64,000 nucleotides of DNA from Haliscomenobacter sp041740695 (lineage in GTDB: Bacteria > Bacteroidota > Bacteroidia > Chitinophagales > Saprospiraceae): contig NZ_JBGSLK010000134.1 of the NCBI RefSeq assembly GCF_041740695.1, forward strand, positions 124,001 through 188,000. The letters are read 5' to 3'. Each line of letters begins with the position of its first letter. Position 1 is the first letter of the stretch. Below, piece by piece: positions 8,358 to 17,744 of this stretch. The position numbers and the translations under genes are program-made. The notes under the pieces were generated by a model, which worked only from the letters and a program-made list of their open reading frames with translations, was not told the DNA's origin and ran no database searches.

Positions 8358-10979
8358 ATGTCAGAGAAAGTGACGCCTTTAATGGATCAGTACAACAAGG
8401 TGAAAAATAAGTACCCTGATGCAATCCTCTTGTTCAGAGTAGGGGACTTTTATGAAACCTTTGGCAGTGATGCGGTGACTGCGTCCAAGGTATTGGGCAT
8501 CGTGCTCACCAGCCGCAACAACGGGGGCAACGACACTGAATTGGCTGGTTTTCCCTATCATTCGCTCGATTTATATTTGCCCCGCCTGGTGCGCGCGGGC
8601 TATCGGGTGGCCATTTGTGAACAACTGGAAAAACCTTCTCCACTCAAAAAAATCGTCCGTCGCGGAGTCACCGAAGTGATTACTCCGGGGGTAGCCGTGG
8701 ATGACAAACTGCTCGATCATCGCTCCAATAACTTTCTGGCTGCTTTGTATTTTGGACGCAAAGACGATTTTGGGATAGCCTTCTTGGACATATCCACTGG
8801 AGAGTTTTTGGTCAGCGAAGGAGATTGGACTTACATTGATAAGTTGTTGCAAGGCTTCAATCCTTCCGAAGTCATTTTTTCCAAAGACCGCCGCAAGCAG
8901 TTCGAAGCTCGTTTTGGCGAAAAATTTTACCTCTATACCCTCGATGAATGGGTTTTTACCACGGATTACGCCCGCGAAAAGTTGCTCAAACACTTCGAAG
9001 TGCAGAACCTCAAAGGTTTTGGGGTGGAAGACATGGAGCTGGGGCAAATCGCTGCCGGTGCTGCCTTGCATTACCTGGAGAGCACCGAAAATAAAAACCT
9101 CAAACACATCTCAGCCATCACCCGCATCCACCAGGATCGCTATGTGTGGTTGGATCGCTTTACGATTCGGAACCTGGAGTTGTTGTCCAGTCCCCACGAA
9201 ACCGGGGTCTCGCTACTGAAAATTCTGGATCAAACCGTATCGCCGATGGGCGCGCGTTTGCTCAAAAAATGGATGGTACTTCCCCTCAAGTCCAAAACGG
9301 CTATCGACTCCCGCCTGGAAATGGTGGCTTATTTTTTGGAAAATGATGAAAATGCCCGCACAGTAGAGCAATACCTGCGGCAAATGGGGGATTTGGAACG
9401 CCTAATTTCAAAAGTCCCCCTCGGCAAAGTCAACCCACGAGAGTTGGTACAGCTCAAAAAAGCCTTAATGGCCGTGGCGCCCTTGCGCGCAATGCTGACG
9501 AGTACCGGCCATGATGAACTGGCAAAAATTGCCGATGGACTAAATCCATGTCCTGGTTTGGTAGAGCGGATTGCCAAGCAGATCGTGGATGAACCTCCCG
9601 TCAACCTGAGCAAAGGTGGGGTTATTGCCGATGGATTTTCTACGGAATTGGATGAACTGCGCCACGTCATCACCCACGCCAAAGAATTGCTCCAGGGCAT
9701 CCAGGAAGCAGAAATCGAACGCAGTGGCATTCCCAGCCTCAAAATCGGCTTCAATAGTGTGTTTGGGTATTATATGGAAGTGACCAACAAATACAAAAAC
9801 CAGACCCCACCCGAATGGATGCGCAAACAGACCCTGGCCAACGCTGAACGTTTCATCACAGAAGAACTTAAGGCACTGGAAGCCAAAATTCTGGGCGCAG
9901 AAGAACGCATTTTAGACCTGGAAGATCGTTTGTTCCAGGAACTGGTACTCGACCTCAATGACTACATCCAGCCTGTACAACACAACGCTACGCTGCTGGC
10001 GCGACTAGATTGTATAATCGCCTTTGCCAAAGTAGCAACCCGGCACCAGTATTGCCGCCCCCAGCTCAGCGAAGGCCTTGAAATCGATATTCGGGAGGGG
10101 CGTCACCCAGTGATTGAACAACAATTGCCCCTGGGAGAACTGTACGTACCCAACGACGTGTACCTTGACCACGAACACCAACAAATTCTGATGATCACCG
10201 GGCCCAACATGGCTGGTAAATCCGCTTTGCTGCGCCAAACCGCCCTCATCTGTCTCATGGCACAAATGGGGGCATATGTGCCCGCCAAGTCGGCACATCT
10301 GGGGATTTTGGACAAGGTGTTCACCCGGGTTGGCGCTTCAGACAACATTTCCTCTGGGGAGTCGACCTTCATGGTGGAGATGAACGAAACGGCCAGCATC
10401 ATGAACAACATTTCGGACCGCAGTTTGATTTTGTTGGACGAAATTGGGCGGGGTACCAGTACTTATGATGGGATTTCTATCGCCTGGTCGATAGCGGAAT
10501 ACTTGCACAACAACCCTTTGGCGCGGCCCAAAACGCTATTTGCTACCCACTACCACGAGTTAAATGAGTTGTCGGAAAAATTTTCCCGCATCAAAAACTA
10601 CCATGTGGCGACTAAAGAAGTCGGGCAAAAGGTGATTTTTTTGCGAAAATTGACCGCTGGTGGGAGCCAGCATAGTTTTGGCATCCATGTGGCGAAAATG
10701 GCGGGTATGCCCAAAATGATCGTGGAACGGGCCAATCACATCCTGGAACAACTGGAGCAAAAATCCATAAATCAGGAAAGTATGCACGCTGATGGCCCCA
10801 ATGTCGAAAAACCCAAAACCAAACAAATCAATACCGAAGCCCTCCAACTGAGCATCTTTGAAACGGTGGATCCTATGGCAGGTCAAATCAAAGCCCTGTT
10901 GCAAGAGGTGGACATCAATACGATGACGCCGATTGATTGTATGCTGAAATTGCGGGAATTAAAAGGCATGATCGAGTAG
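8358..10979 (+). CDS. mutS: DNA mismatch repair protein MutS
   Basis: Recognises mismatches and recruits MutL; 873 aa, the usual MutS1 length. The mismatch-recognition motif F-x-E is present in VGDFYETFG near residue 30. The ATPase shows Walker A GPNMAGKSALLRQ near residue 614, the STFMVEMNETA loop, Walker B LILLDEIGRGTSTYDG and the ATHYHEL switch. The start at 8358 (MSEKVTPLMDQY) aligns with MutS N-termini and follows a -7 box. The ORF is open for 50 more codons upstream, but that stretch is palindromic repeat and promoter. Confidence 0.96.
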   Translation: MSEKVTPLMDQYNKVKNKYPDAILLFRVGDFYETFGSDAVTASKVLGIVLTSRNNGGNDTELAGFPYHSLDLYLPRLVRAGYRVAICEQLEKPSPLKKIVRRGVTEVITPGVAVDDKLLDHRSNNFLAALYFGRKDDFGIAFLDISTGEFLVSEGDWTYIDKLLQGFNPSEVIFSKDRRKQFEARFGEKFYLYTLDEWVFTTDYAREKLLKHFEVQNLKGFGVEDMELGQIAAGAALHYLESTENKNLKHISAITRIHQDRYVWLDRFTIRNLELLSSPHETGVSLLKILDQTVSPMGARLLKKWMVLPLKSKTAIDSRLEMVAYFLENDENARTVEQYLRQMGDLERLISKVPLGKVNPRELVQLKKALMAVAPLRAMLTSTGHDELAKIADGLNPCPGLVERIAKQIVDEPPVNLSKGGVIADGFSTELDELRHVITHAKELLQGIQEAEIERSGIPSLKIGFNSVFGYYMEVTNKYKNQTPPEWMRKQTLANAERFITEELKALEAKILGAEERILDLEDRLFQELVLDLNDYIQPVQHNATLLARLDCIIAFAKVATRHQYCRPQLSEGLEIDIREGRHPVIEQQLPLGELYVPNDVYLDHEHQQILMITGPNMAGKSALLRQTALICLMAQMGAYVPAKSAHLGILDKVFTRVGASDNISSGESTFMVEMNETASIMNNISDRSLILLDEIGRGTSTYDGISIAWSIAEYLHNNPLARPKTLFATHYHELNELSEKFSRIKNYHVATKEVGQKVIFLRKLTAGGSQHSFGIHVAKMAGMPKMIVERANHILEQLEQKSINQESMHADGPNVEKPKTKQINTEALQLSIFETVDPMAGQIKALLQEVDINTMTPIDCMLKLRELKGMIE

Positions 10980-10980
10980 T

Positions 10981-11105
10981 GGCAGCCCTGCGTGGCTGCC
11001 CTGCGTGGCTGCCCAACGGCAAGGGCAACCACGCAGGGTTGCCCCAACGGCAAGGGCAGCCACGCAGGGTTGCCCCAACAAAAAAAGCAGCCCGAAGGCT
11101 GCCCC
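10981..11105. repeat. GC-rich tandem and inverted repeat cluster with hairpin
   Basis: Immediately after the mutS stop lie two 13-bp copies of CCCTGCGTGGCTG. Two 31-bp copies follow, each containing CCAACGGCAAGGGCA and CCACGCAGGGTTGCC; their CCACGCAGGG is the reverse complement of the first motif. The cluster ends in a GCAGCC-cgaa-GGCTGC hairpin (11087-11102) preceded by seven A, which reads as an intrinsic terminator on the minus strand. The rest of the gap to 11280 shows nothing recognisable. Confidence 0.75.
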
Positions 11106-11280
11106 CTAGAAGTTTGGTTTTTGGAGTATTGGGGAATAGAAAGGGAAAAAAACTGGGGGCCTGGGGCCCTGGGATTTAGTACACTGGGGAATGAATATTT
11201 AGTGTAGTGTGTTCAGCTTTTGGGATATTTAATCTTTTGACGGCGGCAATTGCTAAAGTCACAAACAGAAAATTTTTTTC

Positions 11281-11997
11281 ATGAAAATTGCATTAATTGG
11301 CTACGGCAAAATGGGCAAGGCCATCGAACAAATTGCCCAGCAACAAGGACACGAGGTGGTACTGCGCATCGATGTGAACAATACTGCAGACTTTACACTG
11401 GAAAACCTGCGTAAGGCAGACGTAGCCATTGAGTTCACAAGGCCCGAAACGGCGTTTGAAAACCTCAAAAAGTGCCTCGAAGCGGGTACTCCCGTGGTAG
11501 TGGGTACGACGGGATGGGTACAGCATCTGGAAGAGGCAAAAGCCTGCTGCGCCCAATACAATGGCGCCTTGTTCCATTCCTCCAATTACAGCATTGGAGT
11601 CAACATCTTTTTTGCAGTGAATCGTTATTTGGCTCAAATGATGAGCGCACACCCCCAGTACGAAGTACGGATGGCCGAAACCCACCATACCCAAAAACTG
11701 GATGCGCCCAGTGGTACGGCGATCACCTTGGCGGAGGGGATCATGGAACAAATTGGTCGCAAAAAGCAATGGGTCAATCACAAATCGGAAGGTGGTGATG
11801 AGTTGAGCATATTGTCTTACCGCGTTGATCCAGCTCCGGGTACCCACGAGATTTATTACGAATCGGCGATCGATAGCATCGAAATCCGCCATACTGCCCA
11901 TTCACGGGAAGGATTTGCCAGCGGTGCTGTGCAGGCCGCAGCCTGGTTGGTAGGAAAAAAAGGAGTTTTCGGCATGACCGATCTTTTGGGCTTCTAA
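11281..11997 (+). CDS. dapB: 4-hydroxy-tetrahydrodipicolinate reductase
   Basis: Catalyses the NAD(P)H-dependent reduction step of the diaminopimelate/lysine pathway; cytosolic. The 238-aa protein has the Rossmann start KIALIGYGKMGKAI, the VVGTTGW segment, and the family signature ETHHTQKLDAPSGTA containing the catalytic His pair and the substrate-binding Lys. Length is slightly shorter than the E. coli enzyme (273 aa), as in other Bacteroidota. The next gene follows after 28 bp on the same strand. Confidence 0.95.
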   Translation: MKIALIGYGKMGKAIEQIAQQQGHEVVLRIDVNNTADFTLENLRKADVAIEFTRPETAFENLKKCLEAGTPVVVGTTGWVQHLEEAKACCAQYNGALFHSSNYSIGVNIFFAVNRYLAQMMSAHPQYEVRMAETHHTQKLDAPSGTAITLAEGIMEQIGRKKQWVNHKSEGGDELSILSYRVDPAPGTHEIYYESAIDSIEIRHTAHSREGFASGAVQAAAWLVGKKGVFGMTDLLGF

Positions 11998-12025
11998 CAC
12001 TCAAACAAGCTCTAAAAACAGGATA

Positions 12026-13108
12026 ATGAAAAAATTGCGCTGGCTGGCCCTATTGCCCCTGATATTTGCCTTGTACTTTGGGGGGATCATGCTGCATGGA
12101 ACCTTGACGGATTACCAACCGGAACCCATTTTGCCCGCTGAGGTTAAAGCCCACGCCAAAGAAAAAGTGCTGGCAGACAGTGTGATTTCCTTGCTCATCT
12201 GGAACCAGGGGTACGCAGGCTTAGGTGCTGAAGCTGACTTTTTTTACCAGGGCGGTGGTTTTTTTACGTCCCGAGGCCGGATGGTGCGCCCACCCAAACA
12301 GCTCGTCGATCAGTACTTTGCGGGCACTACGGCGGCGGTCAACACCTATCAAGCCGATTTCTACCTGTTTCAAGAAGTGGATTATGCCTCCAAGCGCAGT
12401 TATTACCGGAACCAGTTTACAGCCATGCAGCAAAAAGTTCCTGGCTTTTTTGCGGCCTACTTTCCGAATTACATCGCCCAACGGGTGCCCGTGCCTGTAT
12501 TGGAGCCCTGGAATGCTTACGGCGCCGTAAACAGTGGTTTGGTAACCTTTTCCAAGTATGAGCCTGCCGAGGCCCAACGTTTGCAATTGCCTGGCAAATT
12601 TGGCTGGCCCAAACGTCTGTTTATGCTGGATCGTTGCCTGGGTTATACGCGCTACAAAACCAGTTTTGGCAAAGACCTGGTGGTGATCAACATCCACAAT
12701 GAAGCCTTTGACAAAGGAGGCATCAAAAAACAGCAGGAGGCTTACCTGCGTGATCTGGCGCTGCGCGAATACCAAAAGGGGAACTATGTCATCGCCGGGG
12801 GCGATTGGAATACCTGCCCGCCCTATTTGGCCCACGATGTATTTATGAAGGACAAAAAGGCTAAAGACAAGGGGCAAAACATGGACCCTGGGCTATTCCC
12901 CAGCGATTGGCATTGGATATATGACCCGACGGTGCCGACCAACCGCAACAATGACCGACCATATCAGCAATACAAAACTTATGTAACCTTGATTGATTAT
13001 TTCCTGGTTTCGCCGAATCTACAGGTGAAAAAAATCAAGGGGATCAATCAAAACTTCCGGTTTTCGGATCATCAGGCGGTGTGGATGGAGGTGGAATTAA
13101 CCCGTTGA
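12026..13108 (+). CDS. Endonuclease/exonuclease/phosphatase-family protein
   Basis: Protein of 360 aa with an N-terminal membrane anchor or uncleaved signal (LALLPLIFALYFGGIML). The EEP fold is shown by LLIWNQGYAG, the metal-binding Glu in DFYLFQEVDY, VVINIHNEAF, VIAGGDWNTCPP and the C-terminal SDHQAVWMEVEL (catalytic Asp-His). It probably acts on phosphodiesters outside the cytoplasm; the substrate (nucleic acid, lipid or sphingomyelin-like head group) cannot be told. Its stop is 3 bp from the end of the convergent gene. Confidence 0.85.
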   Translation: MKKLRWLALLPLIFALYFGGIMLHGTLTDYQPEPILPAEVKAHAKEKVLADSVISLLIWNQGYAGLGAEADFFYQGGGFFTSRGRMVRPPKQLVDQYFAGTTAAVNTYQADFYLFQEVDYASKRSYYRNQFTAMQQKVPGFFAAYFPNYIAQRVPVPVLEPWNAYGAVNSGLVTFSKYEPAEAQRLQLPGKFGWPKRLFMLDRCLGYTRYKTSFGKDLVVINIHNEAFDKGGIKKQQEAYLRDLALREYQKGNYVIAGGDWNTCPPYLAHDVFMKDKKAKDKGQNMDPGLFPSDWHWIYDPTVPTNRNNDRPYQQYKTYVTLIDYFLVSPNLQVKKIKGINQNFRFSDHQAVWMEVELTR

Positions 13109-13111
13109 GGG

Positions 13112-14533
13112 CTACACTAGTTCGGCGATTTTTTCGAGGAGCCAATCGCGGGAGGCTATGTTTTTGGTTGATTCTACCTCTTGTTTGAGTACCAACAATT
13201 TCTTATTGTCAGATGGGGGCAAGCTGATCAATTTTTTGGTGAACTTGATCAGGTTTTTATACAAAATTTTCCTGGGGATGGGAATTTCATTGTTTCGATT
13301 TAAGTATACCCTGAAGCTTTCCAGCAGAGAGGAAAGTGGATCTAGTTCACCTACTTCATAGTAGGCTCCAATGAGTGTTGATTTGGCAGCAAGGTTAGTA
13401 ATGTAGTCATTGTATTCAACTTCCTGAAGAATACTGATCACCTTGGGATATTTTTTTTGATATAAATAAAGCTGGGAAAGGTTAAATGACAATACATTTT
13501 CCCTGATTTCTTTAGGTAAAATATTTATGTATGTATTGATGAACTTTTCAGTCCATTCATATTCTCCACTACGTAGGCCAACCACCACAATATTTCTGAA
13601 TTCCCAAGATTCCAAACTACCTTGATGCTCAAAAAAGTTTTTATCAATAAGCGTTTTGTATACACTAAAAAGTTCTTTAAGAAATTCACTATTGCCTTGA
13701 TTAATTTGGGCTACACAATAATTTTGAGCTGAGTCATAAAAGCTTTTTTCCTGGTTTTTTGGAAAAAAATGGGATGAATCCTTTAATAATTCCAAAAACT
13801 TGTAATAATGATTTAACTCTTGTGGATCAACATACATTTTTAAGATCTGGTAATAGATCGAGACGAATGGAATGGATTGATAGTCATCTAATTCTGCAAA
13901 GTTGATTACCTTTTCAATCAAGGATATTTCATACTCATGTTTTGCTACTTTTTTACGGGACAGCACTTCACAATATATTTTTAGTTTTTCTCCAATATAA
14001 AAAAAATCCAATAATTTTGAAATATGCTCGTGGTTTGTTTTATCTGTCTTTTTTTCTTCAAAGTCACTGGATAAATCATCATAGGCGGTCTCTATCAAGA
14101 ACTGACCTAAAAAATAGTTGCCGTCTCGATAAGGGGTTTTGTTGGGAATATCCTTGACGGTTTTTAAAGTCGAATTGTGCAGTTTTTTTAATTTCTTTTT
14201 TTTGATAGAGCGCAATAGATAGGTCTGAGCAGCTAGTGTGTCAGATTCGAATTCCTGCTGAATCAAATACTGCTCAATTAATTTTAACAAATCAGACTGA
14301 TACTTTCTCAACCTGGCATCGTCATAAGGAAGTTCAGGGACCAAGGTATCCCAGATTTTTTCTTTGGTCCAAACTTTGTTGGTAGGATCATTGATTTCTT
14401 CAGCCATCAACTCAAAAAGAGCAAGCACCACCTTGTCTTTGTTGAAATAAGGTGAGCTGATGAACTTGCGGATGCGGTTTTGTTCCAACTTATCAAAGTG
14501 GGTCAGTATTTGGAAAAGTTTAAAAGTTTGCAT
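13112..14533 (-). CDS. Conserved hypothetical helical protein
   Basis: Protein of 473 aa, not recognised by function. It has no signal peptide or membrane segment. It begins with QTFKLFQILTHFDKLEQN, then FISSPYFNKDKVVLALFELM. It is rich in Lys, Leu and aromatic residues and predicted almost entirely helical, which suggests a TPR-like solenoid in its second half (NLSQLYLYQKKYPKVISILQEVEY). The layout resembles a lineage-restricted Bacteroidota family I have no name for. Codon use is more AT-rich than in dapB and the EEP gene next to it. Confidence 0.75.
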   Translation of the reverse strand: MQTFKLFQILTHFDKLEQNRIRKFISSPYFNKDKVVLALFELMAEEINDPTNKVWTKEKIWDTLVPELPYDDARLRKYQSDLLKLIEQYLIQQEFESDTLAAQTYLLRSIKKKKLKKLHNSTLKTVKDIPNKTPYRDGNYFLGQFLIETAYDDLSSDFEEKKTDKTNHEHISKLLDFFYIGEKLKIYCEVLSRKKVAKHEYEISLIEKVINFAELDDYQSIPFVSIYYQILKMYVDPQELNHYYKFLELLKDSSHFFPKNQEKSFYDSAQNYCVAQINQGNSEFLKELFSVYKTLIDKNFFEHQGSLESWEFRNIVVVGLRSGEYEWTEKFINTYINILPKEIRENVLSFNLSQLYLYQKKYPKVISILQEVEYNDYITNLAAKSTLIGAYYEVGELDPLSSLLESFRVYLNRNNEIPIPRKILYKNLIKFTKKLISLPPSDNKKLLVLKQEVESTKNIASRDWLLEKIAELV

Positions 14534-14749
14534 CCCTTAACATTTGATTTACAGATAAGAATGAATGCTTGATTGTCGCATAAAAATTAATACTGGTACG
14601 GTTTTTGCGACCACCTGTTCGAGGGGGCAAAATAAGGAAACTTTTCTTTTTTTTCCTTTGACATTTTTTAGACAATTCAGTAGAGTGTCGTATCTTAGCC
14701 CCAAAGTATTGTGTCGCGTTTTTTAGCAATGATGTAAATCCATGAAACC

Positions 14750-17299
14750 ATGAATGTATTTCTACCAAAAACTGTATTGTATACCCTTTGTAGGGTATTT
14801 CTGTTCTTGTTAGTACCCTTGATGTTATCAGCCCAACTTAAACAACTCGATTCTTTGGTCACCCTTCAGGATACTCCTTCCAAAGTGATTTATGAAGGGG
14901 TAAGTAGCTCTGGTGTAATTGCTGCTCCCAATCATGGGCAAGCTTTCCTGGATGGCTCGATGACCGTAGACGGTGCAAACGGGTCTAAAATCTTCACTTT
15001 AATTTATCGACCAAATCCTGGATATATCGGTCTGGATACTTTTACCTATTTTGTAAGAACCTGTACAGCAGGCAACAACTGTTTTAAAGAAGTGACGGTA
15101 GCAGTGACCATTAAACTATCAAAAGTTGATGCGTATCCTGATTTGTACTACATTCCTTCTGCTGCGACACCCGTAAAGTTGAATGTACTAACCAACGATA
15201 TTTCGAATGTAGGAGGACTGGAAATTGTCAGTGTATCCACGATCAACAATGGCACATCCAAAATCACCAAAGGTGATCCCAATATCGAATTCCAGGCCAA
15301 ACCTGGCTTTTTCGGTACAGCAAAATTGATTTATACGGTATGTGATAAAGTGGGCTCTTGTGATCAAGCTTCCGTAAGTATTTTTGTGGACCGCAACGAC
15401 CGCTCCAAGCCGGATACCGTTAAAATATTTACGCTCAAAAATGAAAGTGCACCCGTACTGATTCCAGCAGTATATGGGGTTACGATAGATCCTCAGCATG
15501 GCTTTTTTAATGGCGAACTGGATGTTCCAGTGTATACGCCTAATCCAAACTTCAAAGGGCTGGATTATCTGACCTTTGAAGACGGCAATGCAAAAATTGT
15601 AGCCGAGATAGAAGTCTTGGATCAGGTACGCAACAAATTTGCGGTTGATGATCGTGCCGACGTATTGCCGGGCAAAAACGTGGAAGTTGATGTTTTGCAA
15701 AACGACGGGTACGTCTACGGTGCTGGTTGTATTGAATATGTTCAACCCAAATATGGTCAGGTTAGTTATGACAGCCGCAACAAAGGAATTTTTACCTACA
15801 AGGCACCCAATGGTTTTATTGGGGTCGATCAGTTTACTTATAAAAGTTATCCTCCTGGATGTGGTGGGGTAGCTGAAGAAGCTACGGTATACGTCTACGT
15901 GAGCAATTACGAACCAGCTTATCCCAAATTTTTGATGAGCACGGCAAAGTCCACCCCCTTGGTCATTGCGTACAATGTGCCAATTGAAAATTATACCTTC
16001 AATATCGTAGCCCAGGCCAAACAAGGCAAGGTGCTTTTCTTCCCAGGTTCAGTTGACCAGATTATTGCTGGTCGCCGGATTTTGGGTTACAACCTTCTGC
16101 TGTATGTGCCCAACCTTGGTTACACCGGCCTGGACGCTTTCGAAGTCTCTTATTGCCCAGCGGATAGCAAAGATTGCAAAAACCGCAAGAGCATCAAGGT
16201 GGAAGTAGATGTGCTCAATGTGGGCAGTCCCATTTTGCCATCTTGTATCGATGATTGTGTATGGGCAGGTGATACCAATCAGGATGGAATTGTAGACCTG
16301 AATGATTTGTTGCCACTCGGCCTCCACATGGGTGAAGTTGGTGTTGCCCGTGGTAATGCTGATTTGAATGAATGGTACGGCCAGCATGGCAGCGATTGGA
16401 ACAATCCGTTTGTGACCGGTTATGACCTCAAACACCTTGATACGGATGGAGACAGCCTGATCATGGATCGGGATACCCTGGCCATCAGCAAGTTTTATGG
16501 CAATACCCACTCCTTTGTCCCTACTGCCATTCCCTTTTACAACTATGAGATTCGAATCGTGTCCAATCAGGAATTGGAACCGGGTAAACCATTTGAATTT
16601 GATTTGGTAATTGGGGATCAAAAAAATCCGGTAGTGGATTTGTATGGCTTTACTTTTGCGTTGCCATACAATTCCAAGTTGTTTAAACCGAATTCTTTTA
16701 CGGTCAGTTTCAATGAAGACAGTTGGTTGGGCTACAACTCACCTGTATTGAGTATGACCCGAGACAACAATAAGGGCTTGCTGGAAATGGCCTACACCCG
16801 AACCAATAAAGTTTTGGTGAGTGGGTATGGTCGGATCGGCAAAGGTAAAGGTGTGGTGATTGATGCAATCGACGGCTTTAGTTTGCCTGATGATGGCGAT
16901 GGTGAAACAGTTATCCGCTTTGAAGGTGGTACTGGCACAGGTATCTCCAGCACCGGTCAAACCTTTGGCATCCGGGTAGCGCCTTTTGAATTGAAATTCA
17001 AAAAGACGGGAACCAAACCAACTATTCCAAACTTGGGCCGACCATTGGAGCAAAAACAACCTTCGGTTCGTTTGTTCCCCAACCCGGCTTCGAATGTAGT
17101 GCGTTTAGACCTGCGCAATGGCGCAACCTTGCAACGACTGCAAATATTCAATGCCCTGGGGCAAATGGTACACAATAGCCTAGGTAATGGCAATCCTTAT
17201 GCAGAAATTGGCGTAAGCCACTGGATCGAAGGAATGTACGTAGCCAAGGTGTTTACCGACAAAGGAGTATACAGCGAGAAATTTGAGGTTTTAAAATAA
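14750..17299 (+). CDS. Secreted T9SS cargo protein with Ig-like repeats
   Basis: Protein of 849 aa exported by Sec and then T9SS. A signal peptide (VLYTLCRVFLFLLVPLMLSAQ) precedes a chain of about five Ig/cadherin-like modules with the recurrent form YRPNPGYIGLDTFTY. Next come a dockerin/EF-hand-like stretch (DTNQDGIVDLNDLLPLG) and a cohesin-like domain. The type A sorting domain starts at RLFPNPASNVVRLDL. It is probably a surface or matrix protein. The ATG at 14750 follows a weak -7 box (TATCTTAG, 14691). Confidence 0.88.
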   Translation: MNVFLPKTVLYTLCRVFLFLLVPLMLSAQLKQLDSLVTLQDTPSKVIYEGVSSSGVIAAPNHGQAFLDGSMTVDGANGSKIFTLIYRPNPGYIGLDTFTYFVRTCTAGNNCFKEVTVAVTIKLSKVDAYPDLYYIPSAATPVKLNVLTNDISNVGGLEIVSVSTINNGTSKITKGDPNIEFQAKPGFFGTAKLIYTVCDKVGSCDQASVSIFVDRNDRSKPDTVKIFTLKNESAPVLIPAVYGVTIDPQHGFFNGELDVPVYTPNPNFKGLDYLTFEDGNAKIVAEIEVLDQVRNKFAVDDRADVLPGKNVEVDVLQNDGYVYGAGCIEYVQPKYGQVSYDSRNKGIFTYKAPNGFIGVDQFTYKSYPPGCGGVAEEATVYVYVSNYEPAYPKFLMSTAKSTPLVIAYNVPIENYTFNIVAQAKQGKVLFFPGSVDQIIAGRRILGYNLLLYVPNLGYTGLDAFEVSYCPADSKDCKNRKSIKVEVDVLNVGSPILPSCIDDCVWAGDTNQDGIVDLNDLLPLGLHMGEVGVARGNADLNEWYGQHGSDWNNPFVTGYDLKHLDTDGDSLIMDRDTLAISKFYGNTHSFVPTAIPFYNYEIRIVSNQELEPGKPFEFDLVIGDQKNPVVDLYGFTFALPYNSKLFKPNSFTVSFNEDSWLGYNSPVLSMTRDNNKGLLEMAYTRTNKVLVSGYGRIGKGKGVVIDAIDGFSLPDDGDGETVIRFEGGTGTGISSTGQTFGIRVAPFELKFKKTGTKPTIPNLGRPLEQKQPSVRLFPNPASNVVRLDLRNGATLQRLQIFNALGQMVHNSLGNGNPYAEIGVSHWIEGMYVAKVFTDKGVYSEKFEVLK

Positions 17300-17377
17300 A
17301 GCCTTAAACCAGTGGCATAATTTATTTTTTCTCGCATGTGTAATAATCGTAGCCTCGGCTGCGTTTCCTTCAGCAAA

Positions 17378-17414
17378 GGGCGATAAAAGTGAACACTTAT
17401 TTTCGCCCCACTAC
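17378..17414. repeat. Palindromic element, short copy 3
   Basis: GGGCGATAAAAGTG (17378) is separated by two bases from CACTTATTTTCGCCC (17394), followed by CACTAC. It is a reduced form of the elements at 8113 and 23129 that lacks the inner GGATTAGATAA stem. Confidence 0.7.
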
Positions 17415-17454
17415 TAAGCTTATTATTCGTGGAATTATAATCATTGCTAGTGAG

Positions 17455-17484
17455 AGCCGTGCAGTCTGATGCGCGGCTTTTTTT
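17455..17484 (+). terminator. Intrinsic terminator downstream of the T9SS gene
   Basis: AGCCGTGCA pairs with TGCGCGGCT (one G-T) around a short loop, followed by seven T. It lies 156 bp after the T9SS stop on the same strand, just after the short palindromic element. Confidence 0.75.
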
Positions 17485-17585
17485 GTTTGCAACAATTTCT
17501 TCCTTCAAGGTGTTGAAAGTAGAAATTGTAATAAAAATGTCATTGACACTTGTTTTCTCCAAAAGAAAGTGAAATATTTGTATTG

Positions 17586-17731
17586 CACTAAAGTGAAAGG
17601 TGGTAAGGACTACGAATGGCAGGAAAAGCTATAGTGCAAGTCTGGAAGAGTAGGCGCTCTCCCCTCAAATTTGGATATGTTCATGGGATTATAATTATCG
17701 TACGGCCATGTCAATTGCGACATGGCCTTTT
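17586..17731 (+). ncRNA. Candidate small RNA with its own promoter and terminator
   Basis: This gene-free stretch has a possible promoter: TTG at 17550 and AATATTTG at 17573, 20 bp apart. The 5' end can pair over a long loop (CACTA, within TTGCACTA at 17583, with TAGTG, within TAGTGCAA at 17632). A small GAG-CTC hairpin follows, then a clean intrinsic terminator (GGCCATGTC at 17704, GACATGGCC at 17719, TTTT). No reading frame fits. The only neighbour on this side is the opposite-strand LytTR gene, so it is either a trans-acting RNA or antisense to that mRNA's 3' end. Confidence 0.4.
17704..17731 (+). terminator. Intrinsic terminator of the candidate small RNA
   Basis: A perfect 9-bp stem (GGCCATGTC/GACATGGCC) with a 6-base loop, then TTTT. 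On the minus strand the hairpin is not followed by T, so it is oriented forward. Confidence 0.7.
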
Positions 17732-17744
17732 GGTCTAAAAGCTT

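Noticed and set aside
10981..11080. Possible CRISPR array
   Set aside because: Only two copies of each unit, directly abutting with no spacers, and no cas genes in the window.
10937..11207. Overlapping Gly/Pro/Arg-rich frames after mutS
   Set aside because: They are translations of the GC-rich tandem repeats, with no start context or coding signature.
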